NCBI GenBank assembly: GCA_029239975.1
Contig: JARBTX010000038.1
Span: 1 to 39,342 of the forward strand
Source of the DNA: Anaerocolumna sp.
GTDB taxonomy: Bacteria > Bacillota > Clostridia > Lachnospirales > Lachnospiraceae
Direction: 5' to 3'
DNA: 39,342 nt
Below are positions 33,136 to 39,342 of this stretch, piece after piece. The notes below the pieces were generated by a model. That model made no database searches. It was not told where the DNA came from and saw only the letters and a program-made list of their open reading frames with translations. How positions within the stretch are numbered: the first letter of the stretch is position 1; every line of letters starts with the position of its first letter. The translations under genes and the position numbers were made by a program.

Positions 33136-33618
33136 TCAACAATTTGTATTATTATGTTTTTCAATTCTTGCTTCACGACATTCCTTGCAATACCCGAATA
33201 ACTTAACTTCATGGTCCACTACTTCGAATTCCAAAGCATTTTGGATTCTTTCTTCCAAGGCTTCTAATAAATCACCTTGAAACGTTAATACACTTCCACA
33301 ATTCAGGCATATTAAATGATGATGGTGGTGTGTACTATCTTCATTTGCACCACTATGGCCTATTTCATAACGTACATATCCATCACCTAAATTTAATTTG
33401 TCAATAAGGTTTAACTCTGCTAATAATTGAATTGTACGATAAACAGTTGCCAAACCTATGTCTGGACTGTTTTCTTTTACACATTCATATATTTCTTCAG
33501 CAGTCAAATGCTTATCTGGTCTGCTTTCCAACGCTTCAAGTATGCTGATTCTCTGCGTGGTAACTTTAAGTCCATTCTGTTTTAACACGTTTTTAAATCG
33601 TTCCTGATTGTCAGGCAT
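33136..33618 (-). CDS. Fur-family metal-dependent regulator
   Basis: A 160-residue regulator. A winged-helix part (LKQNGLKVTTQRISILEAL, then DIGLATVYRTIQLL) is followed by a dimerisation/metal domain with a run of five histidines next to LICLNCGSVLTF and a second CKEC near the end. Those two CxxC pairs form the structural zinc site. The HHHHHLIC run and the DHEVKLFGYC segment resemble Fur more than PerR or Zur, but the metal cannot be settled from sequence. The ATG at 33616-33618 is chosen, with AAAGG upstream; a GTG three codons earlier is too close to that site. A 7-1-7 palindrome sits in the leader. Expected role: metal homeostasis or peroxide response. Confidence 0.9.
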   Translation of the reverse strand: MPDNQERFKNVLKQNGLKVTTQRISILEALESRPDKHLTAEEIYECVKENSPDIGLATVYRTIQLLAELNLIDKLNLGDGYVRYEIGHSGANEDSTHHHHHLICLNCGSVLTFQGDLLEALEERIQNALEFEVVDHEVKLFGYCKECREARIEKHNNTNC

Positions 33619-33637
33619 GACATTCACCTTTCCACTA

Positions 33638-33652
33638 TACAGCTAAGCTGTA
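33638..33652. promoter_or_regulatory. 7-1-7 palindrome in the fur-type leader, candidate operator
   Basis: TACAGCT-A-AGCTGTA is a perfect 7-1-7 inverted repeat 20 bp before the start codon of the Fur-type gene. Fur, PerR and Zur boxes have the same geometry, but this sequence is not the usual AT-rich box. A -10-like TATAAT lies at 33693-33698, without a clear -35. It could also be a small RNA hairpin near the ribosome-binding site. Confidence 0.35.
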
Positions 33653-33915
33653 CTCTTTTGAAATCATTAATCTAATGAAATAATTCGCACTTATTATATA
33701 CTTTTTTATACTTCATTTATTTTTTTTATGTTTGTTTTGTTATTTTGTTTTATTCAATTACAATACTATTAATATATCTTTTCTTACTTACGATTTCATA
33801 ATTGATTATCTTTGGATTATCTATTTATAAATTTATATTTATCATTAAATTATTTTTTTTAAGAAATAATTATTTAAAATAATAAGCAATATGTTTTATA
33901 ATACGCTTGTATGAA

Positions 33916-34490
33916 ACGCTTTCTATAATACTCTTTTATCATAAGTTTTTATACTACATTTTCATAATACGTTTTTATACTACGTGTTTATACTACGTTT
34001 TTATAATACGTTTTTATAATACATTTATACTACATTTTTATACTACTCTTTTATTACCTTTAGTTTTCTAATATGCATTTTAATATGCTTAACTTTTACG
34101 ATTTTAAAATATACTTTTTGATTACTTTGAATATTCTTTAATAATACTCTTATACAATATGATTTTATTAATATACTTTTATAATATTCATTTATAAAAT
34201 GTTTTTTTATATGCTTTTTTAATATACTTATATAATATGCTCTTTATAATATACTTTTTATAATTATATTTATATAGTATTCATTTATAATATAACTTTT
34301 TATAAGATTTTTATATATGCATTATTAATATATTTTTATAATATACTTTTTAATATACTTTAGAATATACTCTTTTAATATACTTTTATAATATACTCTT
34401 TTAATCTACCTTTTTAATATACTCTTTTAATATACTCTTTTAATCTACCTTTTTAATATACTCTTTTAATATACTTTTATAATATCCTTT
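33916..34490. repeat. degenerate 13-bp tandem repeat array, very AT-rich
   Basis: The 33,619-34,560 gap has no gene; most of it is this array. Units of 13 bp follow ATACTYTTWTAAT-like consensuses. Examples in exact 13-bp phase are 33969-34020 (ACGTTTTTATACT, ACGTGTTTATACT, then ACGTTTTTATAAT twice) and 34380-34483 (eight units of ATACTCTTTTAAT, CTACCTTTTTAAT and ATACTTTTATAAT). A 39-bp, three-unit block is repeated exactly twice (34393-34431 and 34432-34470). The middle is more decayed. It has no spacers, so it is not a CRISPR array. The 33,653-33,915 stretch before it is plain AT-rich DNA with the possible fur -10. Confidence 0.8.
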
Positions 34491-34560
34491 TAGTTATAAA
34501 CTTCCTATAATATTTTTTTAAACACTTCTGAAAAATTCAATATACAACTCTAACAATTTA

Positions 34561-34839
34561 CTATTCTGTTTCAAGCGCTACATCATCTAGCAATTCTTCA
34601 AATATCTTAGCAATTAAATCTAGTTCATTTTCATCTTCAACGATATCGTATAACGCGGCATCATCGTCTTCTGTAGAGAGATCTTTTAGTATATATGCAG
34701 TTCCTTCTTCATCTTCGTCTTCTGCATCGGTTACTAAAAGGTAAGTGAAGCCATTTAATTTTGTTTGTTCTAATACATAAAATTCTACCTGTTCATTATT
34801 GTCTGTGGTAAAAACAACTTTATTTTGTTTCTGTTCCAT
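34561..34839 (-). CDS. DUF1292 family acidic protein (YrzB-like)
   Basis: A 92-residue, strongly acidic protein of the DUF1292 pattern: VVFTTDNNEQVEFYVLEQTKLNGFTYLLVTD, then a D/E-rich AEDEDEEGTAYILKD and an acidic helix ending ELLDDVALETE. Function is unknown. In Firmicutes it commonly follows ireB and ruvX, as here. The ATG overlaps the ruvX stop (TAATG), indicating translational coupling, with only a modest GGGAG site of its own. Because ruvX is frameshifted, coupled translation may be reduced. Downstream lies the 13-bp repeat array with no evident terminator before it. Confidence 0.88.
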   Translation of the reverse strand: MEQKQNKVVFTTDNNEQVEFYVLEQTKLNGFTYLLVTDAEDEDEEGTAYILKDLSTEDDDAALYDIVEDENELDLIAKIFEELLDDVALETE

Positions 34840-35286
34840 TACTCTTGGCTCCCATCATCATCCTGTATATTATTTAACTCTTCTTGTATTCGTTTTTGGT
34901 TACTTAAAAAATCTAAATATCCTTGTAATATTAAAACAGCGGCCAATTTATCTACTACTTTTTCTCTATCTTGTCTGCTTACGTCACCTAAGATTAAAGT
35001 CTGATGTGCAGCAACAGTTGTTAATCTTTCATCCCATAGTATTACTTCAAGTCCAGTTCTTCTTCTAAGAACATCTGCAAATTCTTCTGATTTTATGGGG
35101 ATATCCTAGGACTATACGGTCTACATTATATTCTTTGATTAATTCTTCAATTCTAGCCAACGACTGCCTTAATTTTGTTTCATGCTTTCTACGGATAGTT
35201 TCAATACCTTGTGCTGTAATTAGTAATTCATCACTAATAGCCACACCTACTGTTACAGAACCGTAATCAAGTCCCATTATTCTCAT
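34839..35286 (-). pseudogene. ruvX: ruvX (yqgF/yrrK) with internal frameshifting deletion
   Basis: The first 63 codons ([20 protein letters not shown], to VDRIVLGYP) and the last 84 ([14 protein letters not shown], then [29 protein letters not shown]) are good Holliday-junction-resolvase-like/16S rRNA-processing RuvX sequence, but in different frames. Between them the conserved K-N-M-N-G-x-x-G-x-R loop is missing. The frame change and lost loop together fit a deletion of roughly 32 bp (3n+2) near 35095. Translation from the ATG, with its AGGAGG site, runs into unrelated residues and stops at 35065. Without the deletion the gene would encode about 158 residues. A sequencing or assembly error remains possible. 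Confidence 0.8.
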
Positions 35287-35296
35287 ATGTCCTCCT

Positions 35297-35335
35297 AGTA
35301 ATATATAAAATAAATCCATTATTTTATATATTACT
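35297..35335 (-). promoter_or_regulatory. 17-bp perfect AU hairpin abutting the ruvX ribosome-binding site
   Basis: AGTAATATATAAAATAA (35297-35313) pairs fully with TTATTTTATATATTACT (35319-35335) around a five-base loop. On the transcribed strand it ends just before the AGGAGG of ruvX and begins 78 bp after the ireB stop. No U-tract follows, so a processing, thermosensor-like or translation-control role is more likely than termination. Confidence 0.5.
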
Positions 35336-35413
35336 TAACTTGCCTGCCTAATAAATTTTGCTATAATATGTTTTGGGATATGTTTAAAACATATTTCGTT
35401 TTAATCTTATCAA

Positions 35414-35677
35414 CTAATACTTTAAATTATGATTGATATAATCAGTCAATAATTCTTCTAAAATCTCATCACGCTCAACTTTCATAATCAAACTTCTAGC
35501 ACCTTTATGGTTGGTTATGTAAGTTGGGTCTCCTGACATGACGTATCCAACAATTTGATTCACTGGATTATAACCTTTTTCTGTCATAGCATCATAAACA
35601 GCAGAAATAATTTCTTTTACTGATATTTCTTTTTCTTTTTGTACTCTAAAATATTGTGTATTATTAAATTCCTGCAT
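35414..35677 (-). CDS. ireB: IreB family regulatory phosphoprotein
   Basis: An 87-residue protein with the IreB (formerly UPF0297/YrzL) pattern: an N-terminal TQYF segment, [47 protein letters not shown], and an acidic helical end. In Enterococcus, IreB is phosphorylated on N-terminal threonines by the PASTA kinase IreK and affects cephalosporin tolerance; T7 here is the matching candidate. It usually precedes ruvX, as here. The start has a GAAGG site. No kinase gene is in the window. Confidence 0.92.
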   Translation of the reverse strand: MQEFNNTQYFRVQKEKEISVKEIISAVYDAMTEKGYNPVNQIVGYVMSGDPTYITNHKGARSLIMKVERDEILEELLTDYINHNLKY

Positions 35678-35801
35678 AACATCACGTCCTTCTTTTATCT
35701 TTACATCTTGACTTATTACTAATATCTATTATAGACATGTAGGAATGAATCGACTCGCACTGTATTTAATATATATATATTAATATAAAACCTCAAAAAT
35801 A

Positions 35802-37157
35802 TCAATCCATTATTTCACAGAACATGATATCTTTATTCAAATATCCTAAAATCTTCCCTTTTATGATTTGATTTATTAAGTCATTTTCACATTTTATTGC
35901 CATTTTTAAATATCTTTCATTGTGTCCAATTTGGTAACTCACACCATCTATTTCAATTTTTTCTTCTATTAATACCCATTGAGTTTGACCGATAAACTGA
36001 TCTTTATATTCTTTTTCCATAACTTCTTCTAAAGTGATTAATTCATTACTTCTGGTATGCTTTATTTCATCTTTCACTTGGTTAGGCATTGTTTCTGCCT
36101 TTGTTCCTTTTCGGACTGAATATTTAAAGACATGCATTTGTGCAAAAGATACTTTTCTTAAATAATCCTTAGTAATCTTAAACTCTTCGTCTGTTTCTCC
36201 AGGAAACCCTACAATTATATCAGTGGTGATTGCTGGATCTTGAAAATATTTTCTAAGTAATAAGCACTTCTCATAAAATTCTTCGGTATTATACCTTCGA
36301 TTCATCCTTTTTAATGTTTCATCACAACCACTTTGCAATGAAAGGTGAAAATGTGGGCATATTTTATTACTGCTAGATAAAGTCTTAGCAAATTCTTCAG
36401 TAATTATTCTTGGTTCTAATGAGCCTAATCGAATTCTTTCTAATCCATCTATCTCATTTAAACTAATGATTAAACTAAGTAAACTTGTCTCTACTCCATT
36501 TTTGACTAAATCAATTCCATAGGATGATAAATGTATTCCAGTTAGTACTATCTCCTTATAACCTTTTTCTACAAGATTATGCACTTCCATAGTGATAGAT
36601 TCCATTGATCTACTTCTTACTCTACCTCTTGTATAAGGAATGATACAGTAGGAACAAAATTGATTACAACCATCTTGAATTTTAATATAAGCTCTTGTTT
36701 TTTCAGCAACGGATTCAATACTAAGTGCTTCATATTCTGATTCTAAACTAATATCAATGACGGCATCTTCTTCTAATTGATAACCGTCCATATATTCATT
36801 TAATATTTGAATGATATCTTTCTTTTTATTATTTCCAATAACGATATCAATCGCATCATCCTGCTCTAATGTATCCTTTGCAGCTTGTACATAACAACCC
36901 ACTGCAACTACAATAGCATTTTCATTCATCTTTCTTGCCTTATGTAACATTTGGCGTGATTTACGATCTGCGATATTTGTTACCGTGCACGTATTAACTA
37001 CATATATATCAGCACGCTCTGCAAAATCTACAATATTATATCCTTCATTTTCAAATAACTTTTGCATAGCTTCTGTTTCATAAGAATTTACCTTGCATCC
37101 CAGCGTCAAAAAGGCAACTGATTTACAATTTAATTCCAAATTATTTATCATATTCAT
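35802..37157 (-). CDS. mtaB: tRNA t6A37 methylthiotransferase MtaB
   Basis: A 451-residue radical-SAM methylthiotransferase. The N-terminal MTTase domain carries the first cluster cysteines (FLTLGCKVNSYE, NTCTVTN, VGCYVQ). The radical-SAM CxxxCxxC is C164, C168, C171 in DGCNQFCSYCIIPYTRGR. A TRAM-like C-terminal region ends the protein. The LGCKVNSYE start and NTCTVTNIADRKSRQ distinguish MtaB from MiaB and RimO. It turns t6A37 into ms2t6A in tRNA-Lys. It stands before ireB with an AAAGGA site. Confidence 0.93.
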   Translation of the reverse strand: MNMINNLELNCKSVAFLTLGCKVNSYETEAMQKLFENEGYNIVDFAERADIYVVNTCTVTNIADRKSRQMLHKARKMNENAIVVAVGCYVQAAKDTLEQDDAIDIVIGNNKKKDIIQILNEYMDGYQLEEDAVIDISLESEYEALSIESVAEKTRAYIKIQDGCNQFCSYCIIPYTRGRVRSRSMESITMEVHNLVEKGYKEIVLTGIHLSSYGIDLVKNGVETSLLSLIISLNEIDGLERIRLGSLEPRIITEEFAKTLSSSNKICPHFHLSLQSGCDETLKRMNRRYNTEEFYEKCLLLRKYFQDPAITTDIIVGFPGETDEEFKITKDYLRKVSFAQMHVFKYSVRKGTKAETMPNQVKDEIKHTRSNELITLEEVMEKEYKDQFIGQTQWVLIEEKIEIDGVSYQIGHNERYLKMAIKCENDLINQIIKGKILGYLNKDIMFCEIMD

Positions 37158-37333
37158 TTAATTCCTTTCTTTACATATCAACTTAGGTATAACGAAACAT
37201 CAATACTATTATTTTCATACTATGAGTTGATTACTCTTAATTTTACCGTCTAAGAAGTGAATAAAATTCAAAAATATCTCGCATTTTCGTGAAAAGTGTC
37301 CTACCAAGATTTATTTTTTATTAACTTTGTATA

Positions 37334-37362
37334 TTGACTTTTAAATTGCTAAAATGTAGTAT
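37334..37362 (+). promoter_or_regulatory. sigma-A promoter of the HPr-like gene
   Basis: TTGACT (37334-37339), a 17-bp spacer and TAGTAT (37357-37362), 59 bp upstream of the start codon, on the plus strand, divergent from mtaB. Confidence 0.6.
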
Positions 37363-37421
37363 ATACTTGTAACAAAGATAGTAAATACTGTCTTAAAATT
37401 TTGGTAAAAGGAGGAGTTATT

Positions 37422-37655
37422 ATGAAAACAGTGAAAATCTCTCTCAATTCAATTGATAAGGTAAAATCTTTTGTAAATGACGTAACTAAATTTGATTCCG
37501 ATTTCGATTTAGTATCCGGCAGATACGTAATTGATGCAAAATCCATTATGGGTATCTTCAGTTTAGATTTATCAAAACCGATTGATTTAAACATCCATAG
37601 CGAAGATAGCGTTGATAGAATTCTTGGTATATTAAAACCTTATATCGTTGAATAA
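37422..37655 (+). CDS. HPr-like protein without the phosphorylatable histidine
   Basis: A 77-residue protein with the C-terminal two thirds of HPr clearly visible: DVTKFDSDFDLVSG, then DAKSIMGIFSLDLSKPIDLNI, matching HPr SKFNSDINL and LKSIMGVMSLGI, so the regulatory Ser46 position is kept (SIMG). The N-terminal GIHARPA motif with catalytic His15 is absent: the region reads NSIDKVKSF. It cannot carry phosphate for sugar uptake as PtsH does, and may be a Crh-like regulatory protein acting through the Ser site; that is inference. It has its own promoter and terminators and a strong AAGGAGG site. It is the only complete plus-strand gene. Confidence 0.8.
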   Translation: MKTVKISLNSIDKVKSFVNDVTKFDSDFDLVSGRYVIDAKSIMGIFSLDLSKPIDLNIHSEDSVDRILGILKPYIVE

Positions 37656-37677
37656 ATAATATTAAGGTTACTTATTG

Positions 37678-37705
37678 GGGGATACGTATGTATCCTCTTT
37701 ATTTT
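37678..37705 (+). terminator. terminator of the HPr-like gene
   Basis: An 8-bp stem (GGGGATAC / GTATCCTC, 37678-37685 with 37690-37697, one G-T pair) with a GTAT loop is followed by TTTATTTTT, 22 bp behind the stop codon. Confidence 0.7.
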
Positions 37706-37726
37706 TGTACATCCTATCCTTAAGAT

Positions 37727-37759
37727 AAAAAGCGGCACTTATATAAATGCCGCTTTTTT
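37727..37759. terminator. bidirectional terminator between the HPr-like gene and thiI
   Basis: AAAAAGCGGCA (37727-37737) pairs with TGCCGCTTTTT (37748-37758), with A and T tracts on either side. It serves thiI from the right and backs up the HPr-like terminator from the left. Confidence 0.88.
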
Positions 37760-37819
37760 CATAGATTTTTACTAATAGTAAACGACTCTAACCTTGCGAG
37801 TTTTGAAGTATATAGCTTA

Positions 37820-38995
37820 CTACATTACCATAACAACTTCTTTTGAATCTAGGGCAACTTGTACCATCTCTTCTATCTTTTCTTCAAGACTTCTTTCAGA
37901 ATGTCTGATTACCTTTAAGTTTGGTTTTGTTACTGGATGTTTTGCAACGAAGATTGTACAACAATCCTCAAATGGTAATATAGATGTCTCATAAGTATTA
38001 ATCTTTTCTGATATATCTACTATATCTTGCTTATCAAATGCAATCAAAGGACGATATACAGGTAACGTACATACTTCATTGGTTGATGCCAAGCTATGTA
38101 ACGTTTGACTTGCAACTTGACCAATACTTTCTCCAGTTATCAATCCAAGACACCCTGAATCAAGAGCTATTTTCTCAGCAATTCTCATCATGTATCTTCG
38201 CATAATTATGGTTAATTCTTCATGTGGGCATTTTTCATAGATATATAATTGTATATCTGTAAAATTAATGATGTTTAAACGAATTGGTCCTGTGTATTTA
38301 GAAATTAACTTAGCCAAATCCACAACCTTTTGCTTTGCTCTCTCACTTGTATATGGTGGCGCGTGGAAATAAACCGCATCAATGGTAACACCTCTTTTTG
38401 CAATCATATAACCAGCAACTGGGCTATCAATACCACCGGATAATAATAACATTGCTTTACCGTTTGTACCTACTGGCATTCCACCTGGGCCTGGAATAAT
38501 CTCAGAATATACATAAGATTTATTTCTTACCTCAACCATAATACGAACGGAAGGATTATGAACATCTACTTTTAACTCAGGAAAACGTTTCAATAAATAA
38601 GCACCCATCTCAACACATATTTCAGGTGAAGTCATTGGGTATTTTTTATCACTTCTTTTTGCTTCCATTTTAAAAGTAAAATTTCTGTCAGGATATTGTG
38701 CTTCTACATAATCCCCAACTGCCTTAGTAAGTGGTTCCCATTCAATTGTATCTATAATTTCAACAGGGCATATTTGAGCAACACCGAATACGCATTTTAT
38801 CGCTTCAACTGTTTCTTCATAATCGTATCCATCTGGGCATTCAACATAGATTCTACCTTGTTCTTTTGTAACAAGATAATCTCCTAAATCTTTTAAATTA
38901 TTTTTGATATGATCTTTTAGGGCATTTTCAAAGATATATCTATTCTTTCCTTTTGTTCCAATTTCAGCATATTTAATTAAAAACGCATTATACAT
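37820..38995 (-). CDS. thiI: tRNA 4-thiouridine synthase ThiI
   Basis: A 391-residue enzyme: N-terminal ferredoxin-like domain, THUMP domain (about 60-165), and a PP-loop ATPase with LLSGGIDSPVAGYMIAKRG (SGGIDSP at 186-192). It adenylates U8 of tRNA and inserts sulfur from a cysteine desulfurase; it also serves thiamin thiazole synthesis in some species. The C-terminal rhodanese domain of E. coli ThiI is absent, the usual Firmicute form. A late CC pair (FEDCCTIF) includes the candidate active cysteine. The sulfur donor is encoded directly upstream (nifS-type, 70 bp), so the two form a sulfur-relay pair. AAAGGA precedes the ATG. Confidence 0.95.
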   Translation of the reverse strand: MYNAFLIKYAEIGTKGKNRYIFENALKDHIKNNLKDLGDYLVTKEQGRIYVECPDGYDYEETVEAIKCVFGVAQICPVEIIDTIEWEPLTKAVGDYVEAQYPDRNFTFKMEAKRSDKKYPMTSPEICVEMGAYLLKRFPELKVDVHNPSVRIMVEVRNKSYVYSEIIPGPGGMPVGTNGKAMLLLSGGIDSPVAGYMIAKRGVTIDAVYFHAPPYTSERAKQKVVDLAKLISKYTGPIRLNIINFTDIQLYIYEKCPHEELTIIMRRYMMRIAEKIALDSGCLGLITGESIGQVASQTLHSLASTNEVCTLPVYRPLIAFDKQDIVDISEKINTYETSILPFEDCCTIFVAKHPVTKPNLKVIRHSERSLEEKIEEMVQVALDSKEVVMVM

Positions 38996-39065
38996 TTATT
39001 ATTCCTTTCTTATGATGAACTTGTCATTTGGTTCATCCGGTCATTTCAAAATTAAATTGTTTATA

Positions 39066-39342
39066 TTATTGTCTTCTGAATCTTCTAAGTGTTGGTACTA
39101 AAGTCTTTAATGCATCAATTGTATATTCAATCTCTTCCATCGTAGTTAGCACTGAAAAGCTAAAACGTATTGTAGAATCTAACAAATTATCTTTGACTCC
39201 AATAGCTTTTAAAGTACCACTTAAACTAGGGTGGTTGGATGCACATGCAGAACCTGAAGAAACATAGATATTTTTTTCTTCTAAAGCATGAAGTAATACT
39301 TCACTACGCACACCAGAAAAACTAACACTGACAATATGTGGT
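39066..39342 (-). CDS. cysteine desulfurase, NifS/IscS type, C-terminal part (cut by window edge)
   Basis: The frame is open to the right edge, so only the last 91 or so residues are present: PHIVSVSFSGVRSEVLLHALE, the active-site cysteine loop SSGSACASNHPSLS, and a C-terminal IRFSFSVLTTMEEIEYTI. It takes sulfur from cysteine as a persulfide. Its place directly before thiI implies it feeds tRNA thiolation (the NifZ/IscS-ThiI pair of Firmicutes), though it may serve other acceptors. The PLP lysine and start lie outside the window. Confidence 0.92.
   Translation of the reverse strand, partial: PHIVSVSFSGVRSEVLLHALEEKNIYVSSGSACASNHPSLSGTLKAIGVKDNLLDSTIRFSFSVLTTMEEIEYTIDALKTLVPTLRRFRRQ

Noticed and set aside
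33916..34490. CRISPR array or replication-origin iterons
   Set aside because: Units are contiguous with no spacers, no cas genes are near, and the unit shows no DnaA-box or Rep-site sequence.
34839..35286. Programmed ribosomal frameshift in ruvX
   Set aside because: No slippery heptamer or downstream stimulator is visible, and a conserved internal loop is missing, so a shift alone would not restore the protein.

Overview
The window is AT-rich clostridial DNA. The gene set (sporulation sigma-K, a LysM/GH18 spore-type protein, RNase J, IreB, a GH8 xylo-oligosaccharide exo-xylanase, a type IV pilus operon) fits an anaerobic, spore-forming, plant-polysaccharide-using member of the Lachnospiraceae, similar to Lachnoclostridium (Clostridium) phytofermentans. 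That assignment is inferred from gene content, not from a database match. Nearly every gene lies on the minus strand. The exceptions are the truncated ABC-F gene at the left edge and a small HPr-like gene near 37.5 kb. I see no tRNA, rRNA, CRISPR or insertion sequence.

Left block (about 0.6-18.1 kb): one long type IV pilus operon read right to left from a strong sigma-A promoter near 18,055. The order is pilB, pilT, pilC, major pilin, prepilin peptidase, a PilM-PilN fusion, a PilO-like protein, four prepilin-like minor pilins, a 1,425-residue secreted DUF5057-type protein, and a GtrA-like membrane protein. The minor pilins followed by a giant extracellular protein mirror the fimU-pilVWX-pilY1 arrangement of Gram-negative bacteria. 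The giant protein is therefore a candidate pilus-tip adhesin or priming factor, and it carries one EF-hand-like calcium loop. The pilin cistron is bracketed by two hairpins. PilB carries two MshEN-type c-di-GMP-binding motifs.

Middle (18.3-28.5 kb): sigK, encoded without a pro-sequence and preceded by a sigma-K-like promoter; a GH8 reducing-end xylanase without a signal peptide; a six-gene polyamine operon (speD-speA-speE-speB-carboxyspermidine dehydrogenase-carboxyspermidine decarboxylase) encoding two alternative routes to spermidine; and a LysM/GH18 protein whose catalytic residues are replaced.

Right block (28.7-39.3 kb): housekeeping genes in an order partly resembling the Bacillus yrr region. 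They are a U32-family tRNA hydroxylation protein and TrmR (wobble uridine modification), a shortened MltG-like protein, RNase J, a Fur-family regulator, a roughly 0.58 kb degenerate array of 13-bp repeats, a DUF1292 protein, a frameshifted ruvX, ireB, mtaB, an HPr-like protein without the active-site histidine, thiI, and the end of a NifS-type cysteine desulfurase.

Besides the genes, three internal operon spacers (before a minor pilin, pilMN and speE) share a small hairpin-plus-ribosome-binding-site element that looks like a dispersed 5' leader family.
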